A stretch of DNA of 64,000 bases from Methyloceanibacter stevinii (GCF_001723355.1 NZ_LPWE01000013.1:434001-498000); one strand, 5' to 3'; numbered from the stretch's first letter, positions 28,601-37,683 are shown. Program-made: numbers and translations. Notes: generated from the sequence alone by a model not told the origin.

Positions 28601-29896
28601 ATGATGACAAAGTCGGCAGCAAAGAACTTGTTCGCCTTCTTTGAAGGCGATCCTGAGCAGGCTGATCGCGCCGTATTTGGCCGTGAGTCGTATCCCGACC
28701 GGCGCGGGTTCCTAGGCGGCGCGGGACTTGCGGCCATGGGTGCCATGCTTGGCGCCGCGATCCCCTTCCACCGAAACATGCCAGCCGGGTTTGTTCCGGC
28801 AGCCTTGGCAGACACCGATGTTCTGCAAGGCAAGGATGGTCTCGTCCTGTTGAACGACCGGCCCATCAATGCCGAGACCCCGCCCCATCTTCTGGACTCG
28901 CCCATCACCTCCAACGAACATTTCTTCGTGCGGAACAATGGGAACGTGCCGCCCGACACCAGCGCCAATGGTTGGGAACTCACGATTGACGGTCTGGTGG
29001 ACACTCCCCTGAAGCTCACGATCGCGGACCTCAAGGAGCAATTCGAGGTGGTGAAGCTCGCGCTCGTGATCGAGTGCGGGGGCAACGGCCGGTTCTTCTT
29101 CAGCCCGCCGGCCGGCGGGAACCAATGGACGTACGGGGCGGTGGGGTGCGCTTACTTCACGGGCGTGCGGCTGCGCGACGTGCTGAAGAAAGCCGGCGTG
29201 AAGGAGGGCGTCATCTACACGGCCCATGAAGGGGCCGATCCGCATCTTTCAGGGGATCCGGCAAGGCTGCCGATCTCCCGCGGGCTGACAATCGAAAAGG
29301 CGATGGCGGACGATGTTCTCATCGCCTTCGAGATGAACGATACGGAAATTCCGGTACTGAACGGGCGTCCCTTGCGTCTGGTCGTGTCCGGCTGGCCGGG
29401 CTCGTGTTCGCAGAAATGGCTCACCCGCATCTGGCTACGCGACGTGGTGCACGACGGGCCGAAGATGGGGGGCACGTCCTACCGCGTGCCGCGCTATCCC
29501 GTGGCGCCCGGTCAAGATGTGCCCGAGGAGGATTTCGACATCATCATGCGGATGCCCGTCAAATCGCTCATCACGAATCCCGCCACCAAGTCCGATGTCT
29601 CGGGTAAAGCCGTCGACGTGCGCGGCCATGCCTGGTCCGGCGATCGCACCATCGAAAAGGTGGACGTGTCGATCGACTTTGGCGCGAGTTGGATGCCGAC
29701 GGATCTCGCCCCGCCGGTCAATTTCGGCGCCTGGCAGAATTGGAAGAAGACCGTCACCTTCCCGCAAGCGGGTTATTACGAGATCTGGTCGCGCGCCACT
29801 GATAGCGCGGGCGCCACGCAGCCCTACGCCGTGGGATGGAATCCGAAAGGCTACCTCAACAATTCAATGCACCGCGTGGCCGTCAATGTCGCTTAG
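28601..29896 (+). CDS. Sulfite dehydrogenase-like molybdopterin enzyme (SorA type)
   Basis: This is a periplasmic sulfite oxidase-fold oxidoreductase. The ATG at 28601 follows AAAGGGG. It has a twin-arginine signal ([17 protein letters not shown]), as expected for export with the folded cofactor. The molybdenum ligand is Cys159 in [12 protein letters not shown], the expected (L/E)CxGNxR position. Other family landmarks are [38 protein letters not shown] and WLTRIWL, then the C-terminal dimerisation domain ([20 protein letters not shown]). It overlaps the cytochrome gene that follows by 11 bases, so the two form an operon like sorAB. Sulfite as substrate is inferred from the family and this pairing. 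Confidence 0.92.
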   Translation: MMTKSAAKNLFAFFEGDPEQADRAVFGRESYPDRRGFLGGAGLAAMGAMLGAAIPFHRNMPAGFVPAALADTDVLQGKDGLVLLNDRPINAETPPHLLDSPITSNEHFFVRNNGNVPPDTSANGWELTIDGLVDTPLKLTIADLKEQFEVVKLALVIECGGNGRFFFSPPAGGNQWTYGAVGCAYFTGVRLRDVLKKAGVKEGVIYTAHEGADPHLSGDPARLPISRGLTIEKAMADDVLIAFEMNDTEIPVLNGRPLRLVVSGWPGSCSQKWLTRIWLRDVVHDGPKMGGTSYRVPRYPVAPGQDVPEEDFDIIMRMPVKSLITNPATKSDVSGKAVDVRGHAWSGDRTIEKVDVSIDFGASWMPTDLAPPVNFGAWQNWKKTVTFPQAGYYEIWSRATDSAGATQPYAVGWNPKGYLNNSMHRVAVNVA

Positions 29897-30627
29897 CCCG
29901 ATGGCGCCATCCCGAGCTCTGGCTGCGCTCGTCTGCTGGGGCGTTCTGTTCGTAGGGCTGGGGAGTGGCGGCTCGAAGGCCCAGACCTTGGATGACCGTC
30001 TTGCCAAGGCGAACCCAGCGAAGGGGAAAGAGATCTTCGTGCGTTGCGGGACTTGCCACACGGTCGAAGAGGGCGGCCCTACGAAGATTGGGCCCAATCT
30101 GTGGAGCGTCATCAACCGGCCTGTGGCGAGCGTAGACGGTTTCGCCTACAGCGAGCCTTGAAGGATTTCGGCGGCAACTGGGAACTGGAACGGCTCGACA
30201 GCTTTCTTGCCGATCCCGCCGGCACGATTTCCGGGACCCGCATGATGGTTCCCGGCGTTACGGACGCCGCCGACCGCGCCGACCTGATCGCCTATCTCAA
30301 CCAGAACAGCGCCAACCCGCTGCCGATCGGCGTGGACCCGGAACTTGCCGAGGCGGAAACCGCGGCCTCGGACGCCGACAAGAAGCGGGACTTCGGATTG
30401 ATGGTCGATGCGCCCGGTGTCGAAACGACCTACGCGGTGTGTACGGCGTGTCATTCGGAGATGATCATCGTGCAGCAGGGCAAGTCACGCGCGCACTGGG
30501 ACAAGGCCATCACGTGATGATTGAAAAACAGGGCATGCCGACCCCATCCGATGAGGATCGCACGGTGATCCTCGATTACCTGGCGGCCAACTACAACGTG
30601 GACAGGCCGAACTTTCCGCAGCGGTAG
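29886..30627 (+). CDS. Diheme c-type cytochrome, SorB-like partner (two frameshifts here)
   Basis: This is the probable electron acceptor for the molybdoenzyme encoded just upstream. A signal sequence ([20 protein letters not shown]) is followed by heme motif 1, CGTCH, in a class I cytochrome c context ([20 protein letters not shown]). The frame is lost after GFAYSE near 30160 and resumes as [20 protein letters not shown] and FSG-like methionine-loop sequence ([11 protein letters not shown]). Heme motif 2, CTACH, lies in the second domain, and the frame changes again near 30517 before [20 protein letters not shown]. Each change is one lost base; correction gives about 247 residues. The start overlaps the upstream gene. 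Confidence 0.85.
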
Positions 30628-30642
30628 CAGCAGGGGTTGCCG

Positions 30643-31142
30643 TTACCCCGCCAGATCGAACGCGGGCGCGTAGTGGATCTCGCCGCTCGGCGCGCCTCCA
30701 GCGAAAACGATCCGCTGAATGTAGCGCGTCGGCAGATCGCCATAGCGCAGCGCGCCGTCGCTCATGAAACCGAACCGGCCATAGAAGCGGGGATCGCCAA
30801 GCACCACACAGCCGGCGGCGCCGTTCGTGTGCAGATCGGCAAGGCCGTGGCTGACCAGCGCCGAGCCGGCGCCTTGACCCTGATAAACCGGATCAACCGC
30901 GAGCGGCCCAAGGCCGAACCAATCTCCATGCGCGCATCGATGGCGACCGGCGAAAAAGGCGATATGGCCGACGACGGTGCCGGCAATTTCGGCGACCAGG
31001 GAGAGTGTCATGTCTCCGCTGGCCCGTAACGCGCGCACGATCGCCGCCTCGGTATGATTGGCGTGGGAACTGGACGCAAAGGCGCCATCCACGACGTGAT
31101 CGATCGCGCTTCGTCCGAAGGGACTTCGGGGCGAATCTTCAT
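30643..31142 (-). CDS. GNAT-family N-acetyltransferase (frameshifted here)
   Basis: This is a predicted acetyl-CoA-dependent acetyltransferase of the YhbS type. The likely start encodes MKIRPEVPSDEAR. After one missing base near 31105 the frame continues IDHVVDGAFASSSHANHTEA, then GTVVGHIAFFAG and the acetyl-CoA loop GLGPLAVDPVYQGQGAGSAL (R/QxxGxG/A). GDPRFYGRFGFMSDGALRYG and the C-terminal FAGGAPSGEIHYAPAF are typical of this subfamily. The corrected length is about 166. The substrate is unknown. It is convergent with the cytochrome gene, 15 bases apart. Confidence 0.88.
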
Positions 31143-31194
31143 GACGGATGTAGAATAAGGGCAGAGGCCCCGGAGTCCGAGGTTTCGCGCTGCC

Positions 31195-31383
31195 CTATCG
31201 CTTCTTGGACTGCTCGTCTTCCTCGGCGATCCGTCGAATCCGCTCCTCTTCGACGAGGCGCTCCAGATCCTTTTCGACGGCTTTGGACGATTCGCTCAAG
31301 GAGGAGGCCCGTTTGCGTCGTGCGCTTTCCCGGGCGAGAAAGGCCTCTAGCTTCAAGTCTCTGTTTTTCTTGTCATTTTCCAT
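31195..31383 (-). CDS. Small charged hypothetical protein
   Basis: This is a 62-residue, highly charged, helix-prone protein (EAFLARESARRKRASSLSES, VEKDLERLVEEERIRRIAEE). It has no signal peptide, membrane span or recognised domain. Proteins of this look are common in Hyphomicrobiales and are uncharacterised. The start and coding status are moderately supported by composition only. Confidence 0.5.
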   Translation of the reverse strand: MENDKKNRDLKLEAFLARESARRKRASSLSESSKAVEKDLERLVEEERIRRIAEEDEQSKKR

Positions 31384-31545
31384 AAGTCGTCCTTGGGCCG
31401 TCAGGCGCTCGAAAACACGCCCGGCGGATTGTCGTCGAGAAAGATGACAGTTGGATGCAAGTCGCCTTCGCTTGAGGGTTTGCGTTGATCCGTGTTCGGA
31501 GCCTGTGCGTATCAGGGTGGGGGCAGATCAACACCGGAGCAAGCC

Positions 31546-32085
31546 ATGTTGAGATCGGTTTGTCTTGTTGGCGCGGTGCTCGGCGCCGCCATGTTCGGAA
31601 TGGCGGCCAGCGCCTCGGCGCAGTCGCTCGAGCGCGCCATGGCCACCTATTATCGAGGGGACTACCCGGAGGCCATGCAGGCCATGACGCCGTTTGCGGA
31701 AGACGGCGACAGGCATGCGCAATATCTGATCGGGTACATGCACGAACGGGGGCAGGGCGTTCCGCAGGACTATGCGGAAGCCGCGAAATGGTACGCGCAG
31801 GCCGCCGAGCTCGGTCACCCGTTCGCGCAGAACAATCTCGGGGTCCTCTACAAGCACGGACGCGGCGTGCCGAAGGATGTCGTCGCCGCCTACGCCTGGT
31901 TCGGGCTGGCCGCCGACGGCTATCAGGCTGCCGAGTTCGGGCATCGCGAGCGTGCACTGACGAACCAGCATGACGTCGCCGCCCAGATGTCCGGAGAACA
32001 ACTCACCGAGGCGAAGCAGCGCATCCAGGACCATCGCGCCAACGACCCCGGACTTCCCGAATATCGCCCGCCGAATGTCCGCTGA
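31546..32085 (+). CDS. Secreted Sel1-repeat protein
   Basis: This is a 179-residue protein. The ATG at 31546 follows a GGAG. It has a signal peptide (residues 1-25, ending SASAQS). Two to three Sel1-like (TPR-related) repeats are clear: HAQYLIGYMHERGQGVPQDY, AEAAKWYAQAAELGHPFAQN and NLGVLYKHGRGVPKDVVAAY. A final charged helix follows (QMSGEQLTEAKQRIQDHRAN). Sel1 proteins usually mediate protein-protein contacts in the envelope. No partner is indicated by the neighbours. Confidence 0.9.
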   Translation: MLRSVCLVGAVLGAAMFGMAASASAQSLERAMATYYRGDYPEAMQAMTPFAEDGDRHAQYLIGYMHERGQGVPQDYAEAAKWYAQAAELGHPFAQNNLGVLYKHGRGVPKDVVAAYAWFGLAADGYQAAEFGHRERALTNQHDVAAQMSGEQLTEAKQRIQDHRANDPGLPEYRPPNVR

Positions 32086-32172
32086 GACGGTGCGGCCCCC
32101 GCGCCGCAGCCGGGCCATAGTTCGTACTTAGGTCTCGGCCGCCTTTGAATAGGTGGCCCGAGGTCCTTGGAT

Positions 32173-32683
32173 ATGACTGTGAACAATGAGCCGTCCTGCA
32201 TTTCTTCGTCGGGAAGATCGGCGCGGGCAAGTCGACGCTTGCGGCGGCGCTGGGCCGGGAGCCCAAAACGGTAGTCGTGAGCGAAGACGATTGGCTCTCC
32301 GTCCTGTATGGCGAGGAGATCGCCTCCATCGAGGATTACCTCAAATACTCATACCGGTTACGTGCTGTCCTGGCCCCACATCTGATCGCGCTGCTGCGCG
32401 CCGGCCTCGACGTCGTGGCGGACTTCCAGGCCAACACGATCGAGGCGCGCCTGTGGATGCGGGAGATTTTCAAGACGCGGGCTGCGCCCATCGTCTGCAT
32501 TTTCTCGATGTTCCGGACGACGTATGCCGCGCGCGTCTGCGCCGGCGCAACGCCGAAGGGGCGCACCCGTTCGCCGCAAGCGACGAACAGTTCGACAGGA
32601 TCACGCGCCACTTCGTAGCGCCGTCCAAGGACGAGCAGTTCGAGGTGATCGTGCACCGGCAGAGGGAAGGCAATACGCAGTAG
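32173..32683 (+). CDS. P-loop ATPase/kinase of the AAA_33 type (two frameshifts here)
   Basis: This is a small nucleotide kinase-like protein, family AAA_33 (zeta-toxin/polynucleotide-kinase-like). The start MTVNNEP is followed, after one lost base near 32193, by LHFFVGKIGAGKSTLAAALG, a perfect Walker A. VVSEDDWLSVLYGEEIASIE and LLRAGLDVVADFQANTIEAR follow. After another lost base near 32494 the frame resumes LHFLDVPDDVCRARLRRRNA and EGAHPFAASDEQFDRITRHF, the characteristic C-terminal half. The corrected length is about 170. The substrate is unknown. The stop codon is inside a strong hairpin. Confidence 0.85.
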
Positions 32684-32705
32684 GCGACTCGCAGTCGCCT
32701 ACTGC
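32677..32705. terminator. Perfect 13-bp hairpin between convergent genes
   Basis: GCAGTAGGCGACT (32677-32689) is exactly complementary to AGTCGCCTACTGC (32693-32705), with a 3-base loop. The stop codon of the upstream gene is within the left arm. It can terminate or protect both convergent transcripts; no T-run follows on either side. Confidence 0.75.
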
Positions 32706-32729
32706 AGCTGTCGATCGGGACGCTGCGGC

Positions 32730-33233
32730 TTAGACCGGCTCGGTCGCCTTCACGTCCTTCTCGTAGGTCTCGTAAACGATGACGGGAATGCCGAGGTCGC
32801 CCAGATGGCTCGCGATCAGCGGCTCCACCTCTTCCCAGGTCAGACCGCCGACGCCCGTCGCGAGCTTGGGCAGGGCCACGGAGGAGATGTTCTCCTTCTC
32901 GAGAATGGCGCACAGCTCTTTCAGAGCGTGATTGACGTTGTGCGCGGTCGCCTTGCCTGGATGAGCCTTTTCGTCGGGCGCGGGCTCCTGCGTCATCAGG
33001 TTGATGACGACTCGCTCGGGGCCGGCCCAGAGCCAGGCATGTCCGGGCTTCGGGTTCTCCTGGTGGCAGTAGTGGCGAAAATCCTTGGCCATGGCCGGAT
33101 GCCGCTCGCGGAGTGCCAAGGCCAGGCCCTGGTTGAAATGATCGTGGGGGGCGACGCCGTGGGCAATGGCCTGGGCATCGCTCAAAAGGATGTCGCCGCG
33201 AACTTTCGTGATCAATTTGGTACCTCGTGACAT
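32730..33233 (-). CDS. Macro-domain (ADP-ribose-binding) protein
   Basis: This is a 167-residue cytosolic protein consisting of one macro domain. Visible landmarks are GDILLSDAQAIAHGVAPHDH (N-terminal strand and ligand loop), NQGLALALRERHPAM, VINLMTQEP and the second loop LPKLATGVGGLTWEEVEPLI, which binds the distal phosphates. Members remove or bind ADP-ribose or its derivatives. The absence of the usual Asn-Asn catalytic pair in the first loop (here AHGVAPHDHFNQG) means binding or de-ADP-ribosylation cannot be distinguished. It is convergent with the AAA_33 gene across a strong hairpin. Confidence 0.88.
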   Translation of the reverse strand: MSRGTKLITKVRGDILLSDAQAIAHGVAPHDHFNQGLALALRERHPAMAKDFRHYCHQENPKPGHAWLWAGPERVVINLMTQEPAPDEKAHPGKATAHNVNHALKELCAILEKENISSVALPKLATGVGGLTWEEVEPLIASHLGDLGIPVIVYETYEKDVKATEPV

Positions 33234-33464
33234 GGGGAGATCGGGCGAACCGCCCGAGAGCGTTAAAGTAGGAGTTGCGGCTCGGCCGAACTTTGCGCCT
33301 GATCAATGAGGCCTGGCGGGGCAACAGTCAATCGGGTGGCGGACGCGCGCCAGACCTTCAGATGCGGTTTACCCATCACCGATTCGTAACTTGAATCCGC
33401 CCAGAGCCGTCCAATAATCGCGTGTGTTCCTGGCTCCCGTCAGGAACCACACATTGGGAGGAGT

Positions 33465-33766
33465 ATGATGAAAACTCTAGTGATCCTATCTGGCGTCGCT
33501 GTGTTGATGTCGACCGGCTACGCAACGGCGGCAACCATGTCCTCCGGACGCCCCTCGGCGGTCCTGAGCCGCGACGACTGCAAGGCGGTCTGGAAGGCTG
33601 CGGTGCCGTCCGGCCGGTACCTCGACAGGGCCGATGCAGCCCCTGGATCGTCAATTTCAAGCTCGCGGACGGTCCCGATCAAGACGGTCAGATATCGAAA
33701 CGCGAGTTCAAGAAGGCCTGCTCGAAGGGCCTTGTCAAAGGCACCGTGCTACGGGACGCCAACTAG
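33465..33766 (+). CDS. Secreted EF-hand-like small protein (frameshifted here)
   Basis: The ribosome site GGGAGGAGT precedes the ATG pair at 33465/33468. A signal peptide (LVILSGVAVLMSTGYATAAT) leads to LSRDDCKAVWKAAVPSGRYL, an EF-hand-like entry. One lost C in the run near 33646 restores AAPWIVNFKLADGPDQDGQI and SKREFKKACSKGLVKGTVLR, an EF-hand loop (DPDxDGxI type, here DGPDQDGQISKREF). The corrected length is about 100. It probably binds calcium in the periplasm, but the first loop residue differs from the ideal Asp. A hairpin terminator follows. Confidence 0.75.
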
Positions 33767-33805
33767 CGCGCGATTCCGTCGAACGTCGTTAGCCTAGAAC
33801 ATCGG

Positions 33806-33834
33806 CGGGCCAGGGAGTGGCGTTCCCCGGCCCG
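33806..33834 (+). terminator. Putative terminator after the EF-hand gene
   Basis: CGGGCCAGGGA (33806-33816) pairs with TCCCCGGCCCG (33824-33834) with one mismatch and a 7-base loop. Only TT follows, so the terminator call is tentative. Confidence 0.55.
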
Positions 33835-33934
33835 TTGCATTGCCGAGGTAGGCGCCCCGATGTCGGCAGAGACTTGTGCTGAGCGCCCGCCTCGCGACGA
33901 CGACCTCAAGACAGATGGTGAGCCGGGTGCATGG

Positions 33935-34018
33935 CGGAGGGGGTGGGATTCGAACCCACGAGACGGTCGCCCGCCTGCCGGTTCAAGACGGTGCCTTCAA
34001 CCACTCGGCCACCCCTCC
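33935..34018 (-). tRNA. tRNA-Ser (anticodon TGA), anticodon arm three bases short
   Basis: Read on the minus strand, the acceptor stem GGAGGGG pairs with CCCCTCC. The D-arm GGCCGAGTGGTTGAAGGC, a long variable arm and the T-arm GTGGGTTCGAATCCCAC are all those of a class II serine tRNA. The anticodon arm reads CACCGTCTTGAACCGGC, whereas a normal tRNA-Ser(TGA) has CACCGGTCTTGAAAACCGGC; one G and two A are missing. The gene is 84 bases without an encoded CCA. The loss has the same homopolymer character as the frameshifts nearby, so the real gene is probably normal. Confidence 0.85.
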
Positions 34019-34102
34019 GGAAAGTCCGCCCGCTGCATCTTGCGCTCGAGACCGAAGCACGGTCTCCTTGCGAGTCGGAGGCACACATTCCTTCATGACG
34101 TC

Positions 34103-35092
34103 ATGAACCGCAAGTCCAGCGAAACCGGCGAAGCCGCGCCAGCCGACAACGGCAGCTCGAGCACGCCGGAGCCTGCCCCCGAGCGCCACGGCGAGCACAA
34201 ATACCGCCGGACCAGAGCATTCGGGCGGATCGTCAAGGATGTCGGGATCAGCACCGGCCGCGATCACTTGTCCGTGGTCTCGGCGGGGTGTGCGTATTAC
34301 GCGCTGTTCGCGATCTTTCCGGCGCTGACAGCCTCGATCTCACTCTACGGGCTAACGGCCAATCCCGAGAATGTGGAGCGGCAGTTCGACATCTTCCAGA
34401 CTGTGCTGCCGCCCGAGGCCTATGCGATCGTGCTCGATCAGATCAAACGCATCGCCGAGACGTCCGGTCAGACACTGGGATGGGGTTTCGCGGCGGGACT
34501 TTTCGTCGCGCTCTGGAGTGCGAACCACGCCACGCAAGCAATGTTCTCGGCACTGAACATCGCCTATGGCCAGCCGGAACGGCGCGGCATCGTGCACTTC
34601 TATCTCGCGGCCGTCGGCTACACGTTCATCGCCATTGTCGGCGTCACGGCCATGCTCTTCGCCATCATCTCCGTACCGCTGCTGTTCGAGAACTCGGGGC
34701 ACCCGCACGCATTCCAGACGGCCGTCACCTATTTGCGTTGGCCGGTCTTCTTCCTGCTGACGTTGTTCTTACTGGCGCTGGTCTACCGCTTCGGCCCCGA
34801 GCATGAAGACCCGCAGTGGCACTGGGTGACGCCGGGTTCCATCTTCGCGACGGCGGTCTGGCTGCTCGCGTCGTTGGGCTTCTCGTATTACGTCTCGAAC
34901 TTCGCCAACTACGGCAAGATGTATGGATCGCTCGGCGCCGTGATCATCCTGCTTTTCTGGCTCTATATCTCGTTTTACATCGTCCTGATCGGGGCGGAGA
35001 TCAACGCGGCCGTCGAGCGGGAAGCAGGCGCGCGGCCCGCGAGCGCCAATTCAGGTTCGGACAGAAAAAGTGTTTCGAAGCATGGTGCCTGA
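34103..35092 (+). CDS. YihY/UPF0761-family inner membrane protein
   Basis: This is a 329-residue integral membrane protein of the YihY (once called RNase BN) family. A charged, Pro-rich N-terminal tail (about 45 residues) precedes the family core DHLSVVSAGCAYYALFAIFP. Six membrane segments follow, including LGWGFAAGLFVALWSANHAT, FYLAAVGYTFIAIVGVTAML and GSLGAVIILLFWLYISFYIV followed by LIGAEINAA. The molecular function is not established; the old nuclease assignment was wrong. The ATG at 34103 is just after the tRNA gene. The frame is intact. Confidence 0.9.
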   Translation: MNRKSSETGEAAPADNGSSSTPEPAPERHGEHKYRRTRAFGRIVKDVGISTGRDHLSVVSAGCAYYALFAIFPALTASISLYGLTANPENVERQFDIFQTVLPPEAYAIVLDQIKRIAETSGQTLGWGFAAGLFVALWSANHATQAMFSALNIAYGQPERRGIVHFYLAAVGYTFIAIVGVTAMLFAIISVPLLFENSGHPHAFQTAVTYLRWPVFFLLTLFLLALVYRFGPEHEDPQWHWVTPGSIFATAVWLLASLGFSYYVSNFANYGKMYGSLGAVIILLFWLYISFYIVLIGAEINAAVEREAGARPASANSGSDRKSVSKHGA

Positions 35093-35235
35093 TCGGGTTT
35101 AGACGAAACAGTCCACAGAATTTCTTTGCGGGATCTCTATCGTTCCTCCGGGGACAATCGGCGGTCGATCGCTTATGCTTGGCCCACCGGACGTCGCGCA
35201 AATGCGCTTAATTGGGGGAGGTCAGACTAAGAGCC

Positions 35236-35376
35236 ATGGATCCTGTACTTCTGAATCCGTTGATTGCACTAGTCGCGGGTGTTCTCATTTTGCTGATGCC
35301 CAGAATTCTCAACTATGTCGTTGCGATCTACCTGATCGCGATTGGCATCATCGGTCTTGCACAGCACCTGCAATAG
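35236..35376 (+). CDS. DUF3096 small membrane protein
   Basis: This is a 46-residue protein consisting of two short hydrophobic segments: NPLIALVAGVLILLMPRILN and YVVAIYLIAIGIIGLAQHL. This matches the DUF3096 family pattern (PIIALIAGILIL / LNYIVAIYLI). A GGGGGAG-type ribosome site lies about twenty bases upstream and the start is ATG. The function is unknown. A terminator-like hairpin follows at 35409. Confidence 0.82.
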   Translation: MDPVLLNPLIALVAGVLILLMPRILNYVVAIYLIAIGIIGLAQHLQ

Positions 35377-35408
35377 TTTAGCTGCAGTAACGACAGATTG
35401 AAGAGGCG

Positions 35409-35437
35409 AAAAGCATCCTTATTGCTAGGGTGCTTTT
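35409..35437 (+). terminator. Terminator after the DUF3096 gene
   Basis: AAAAGCATCC (35409-35418) pairs with GGGTGCTTTT (35428-35437), one G-T included, with a 9-base loop; the right arm supplies the T-run. It is 32 bases after the stop codon. Confidence 0.75.
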
Positions 35438-35551
35438 CCACTCTTTGAGACTCGGACAGACGAACTGCGCTCTGGAACCGGCTGTCGGCATCGCCTATAT
35501 TTTTCGTTCAACCGAATCTGAGGCCGAGTAGGGTACCGGCCAGGATCGGCT

Positions 35552-35572
35552 GGACGTTACTCAGGACGTTAC
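35552..35572. repeat. Short direct repeat upstream of BON-like gene
   Basis: GGACGTTAC occurs at 35552-35560 and 35564-35572, spaced by TCA (12-bp period), about 90 bases before the ATG at 35664. It could be an operator, but two 9-mers alone are weak evidence. Confidence 0.35.
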
Positions 35573-35663
35573 ACAGTCTGTTCGAGGGCGACGGGCGCTC
35601 AGCGCGCCAAGCTGCGCGCGAGTACGTGAGTATCTGACGAGAGCTCGTTGTGATGATGAGGAT

Positions 35664-36800
35664 ATGAAGCGAGTGATGGGTCGAGCGAGTCGAGTTTGCC
35701 CGAGGCACGGGCGCGGTGCGCGTAGACACGCCGCGGTCCTATCCATGACTGTCGTGCTGGGCGCGTTGCTCGGGCTCCTCGTGGTTTCGTCGGCAGATAC
35801 ATTCGCAGCGGCCGACGCAGACAGCCGCGACGAGGCCGCGCACAAGGCCACGCCGAAGGCGGATGGCAAGGCGGCAAACAAGAATGCCGCCGACACTTCC
35901 GCCGAGGAGAGCTGGTTCGCCAATCTGAACCAATCCAAGATCACGCTCCGCGGCAGCGCGCCGTCCGAAGAGGACCGGCAGACATCGCTCGGCATGGTCA
36001 AGGCACATTTCCCGAACCTCACAATCGAGGACAAGGTTGCGGTCGCGCAGACCGATCAGCCGCGCGAGCAGTGGCTTGCGGCGGTCAGCTTCGGTCTGCA
36101 GCAACTCTCGCTCATGTCGAGGGGCAAGGTACAGGTCGACGGGGGCGCACTGACCGTGAGTGGCGAAGCCGCCGATGCCCAACAGTACGGAAAGCTCAAA
36201 AAGGCTTTGTCCGGGACATTGCCTGCCGGCCTGACCGTCAAGGCAAATGCCGTGCGTCCGCCGATCGCCGATCCGTTCGTCTTTCAGGCGGACCTGGGTC
36301 CCAATGCTTTGAGTCTGGCGGGGAGCGTACCGAGCGAGGGCGCGCGCAAGGACGTGCGCGATCTCTCGCGGCAGCTGTTCGAGCGGCCCGGTCTGGACGA
36401 TCGACTGGAAGTGGCCTCCGGCGCGCCGAAGAACTGGGACAAGGCGGTTGCTGCCGCCTTGCGGGCCCTCTCGCGGCTCGAGACCGGGAAGGTCGCCCTG
36501 ACCGGCGTGGCGGTGAGTATCGAGGGCATCGCACCCGATCACGGTACGGCCGTGGCGGTGTCGTCTCAGCTCCGGCGTGATCTGCCTGACCGCTTCTCGA
36601 CATCCGAAAGCATCAAGTGGAAGGAAGCCGCCTCGCACCTGAATCTGGGGTTGGATCCGAGGACGGCACAGGACGTCGCGGCCACGATCATTCCACGGAT
36701 CAAAGTGCCGTCGAGAGGGCAGCCGCTGGCGGAGCGGCTCGCTGCCACCGCTGATACCGCTCAGCGAGGGACGCTGACAGGGGGGCTCAAGCGCCCCTAA
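35664..36800 (+). CDS. Secreted protein with three BON-like repeats
   Basis: This is a 378-residue exported protein; ATG 35664 has GAGG six bases upstream. The N-terminal export segment is MTVVLGALLGLLVVSSADTF. The mature part contains three copies of a ~100-residue module that begins with a strand (ITLRGSAPSEEDRQTSLGMV; ALSLAGSVPSEGARKDVRDL; VALTGVAVSIEG) followed by a helix and a hydrophobic strand. This is the BON-like arrangement seen in the N-terminal regions of rhizobial OmpA-family proteins. There is no OmpA peptidoglycan-binding domain here. The envelope role is inferred. It ends in a 4-bp overlap with the convergent hydrolase gene. Confidence 0.75.
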   Translation: MKRVMGRASRVCPRHGRGARRHAAVLSMTVVLGALLGLLVVSSADTFAAADADSRDEAAHKATPKADGKAANKNAADTSAEESWFANLNQSKITLRGSAPSEEDRQTSLGMVKAHFPNLTIEDKVAVAQTDQPREQWLAAVSFGLQQLSLMSRGKVQVDGGALTVSGEAADAQQYGKLKKALSGTLPAGLTVKANAVRPPIADPFVFQADLGPNALSLAGSVPSEGARKDVRDLSRQLFERPGLDDRLEVASGAPKNWDKAVAAALRALSRLETGKVALTGVAVSIEGIAPDHGTAVAVSSQLRRDLPDRFSTSESIKWKEAASHLNLGLDPRTAQDVAATIIPRIKVPSRGQPLAERLAATADTAQRGTLTGGLKRP

Positions 36801-37683
36801 TCGTTCACAGCGAAAAACGACGCGATGGCCTCGATCTGATCGCGCTCGGCCAGCGTCGGCGCATGTCCCTGTTCGGGAATTGTCATGGAGCGCAAGTTCG
36901 GGTGGCGCTCGACCATCTCGTTCAGCGTATCGGCGCTGAGAATATCCGAATACTCACCGCGAATGACAAAGGTGGGCATTTTGCTCAGGGCAATGAATTC
37001 CGGCCAAAGGGGCGGGAAGGGACGGCTGAGATCGGTCGTGCTCATCGCCTTGGCAAGCTTGCGGTCGTAAGACAGAACGAGCCGCCCTTTGCGCTCTTCG
37101 AAAACGCTGCGGGCCATCTGGTCCCACTGGGCGTCGGTGTTGCCCGGGAACCCGCGCTCATTGATATCCCGCATGATCTGCATGGCGTCCGCCCAGGTCT
37201 TGGGCGTGGGCATGCGCCGGACATAGTTCATGATCCGCGCAAGGCCTCTCGTCTCGATGACCGGGCCGATGTCGTTGAGGACGACGGGCCCCATGACGGT
37301 CGGCCGCGCGGCTGCCATCAGCATGGTGACGATTCCGCCCCGGGATGTCCCGACGATTCCGACCTGGTGCAGGCCCTGAATGGTCAGGAAGTCGAGGACG
37401 TCGTCCAACTCCACGTTGGGCATGTAGTTGCGCCAGTTCGGATCGAACTCCGACTGACCGCGCCCGCGATAGTCGAGACAATAGACATTCCGGGGCGTTT
37501 CGGGATGAGTGGACAGATAAGTCGCCAGGGCATGGAAGTCGCGGGAATTGCGCGTCAGCCCTGCGAGGCAGATGACACTGCGATAGCTCTCGTCCGGAGC
37601 CGGGTAGTGGCGCGCGTACAGCCTCAAGTCGTCCGACGAGGCATAGTAGATGTCGTGCCAAGGTTGGTCTGAAGATCAAGCAT
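36797..37683 (-). CDS. Alpha/beta hydrolase (N-terminus frameshifted here)
   Basis: This is a cytosolic alpha/beta hydrolase. The likely start is the ATG at 37683, encoding MLDLQTN. One lost C near 37657 restores PWHDIYYASSDDLRLYARHY and the intact core: CLAGLTRNSRDFHALATYLS, VYCLDYRGRGQSEFDPNW, VGIVGTSRGGIVTMLMAAAR (nucleophile Ser in GTSRGG), VVLNDIGPVIETRGLARI, FVIRGEYSDILSADTLNEM (acid) and IPEQGHAPTLAE (His). The corrected length is about 295. The GTSRGG elbow and the DIGP sequence mark a hydrolase subfamily common in rhizobia whose substrate is unknown. Confidence 0.88.
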
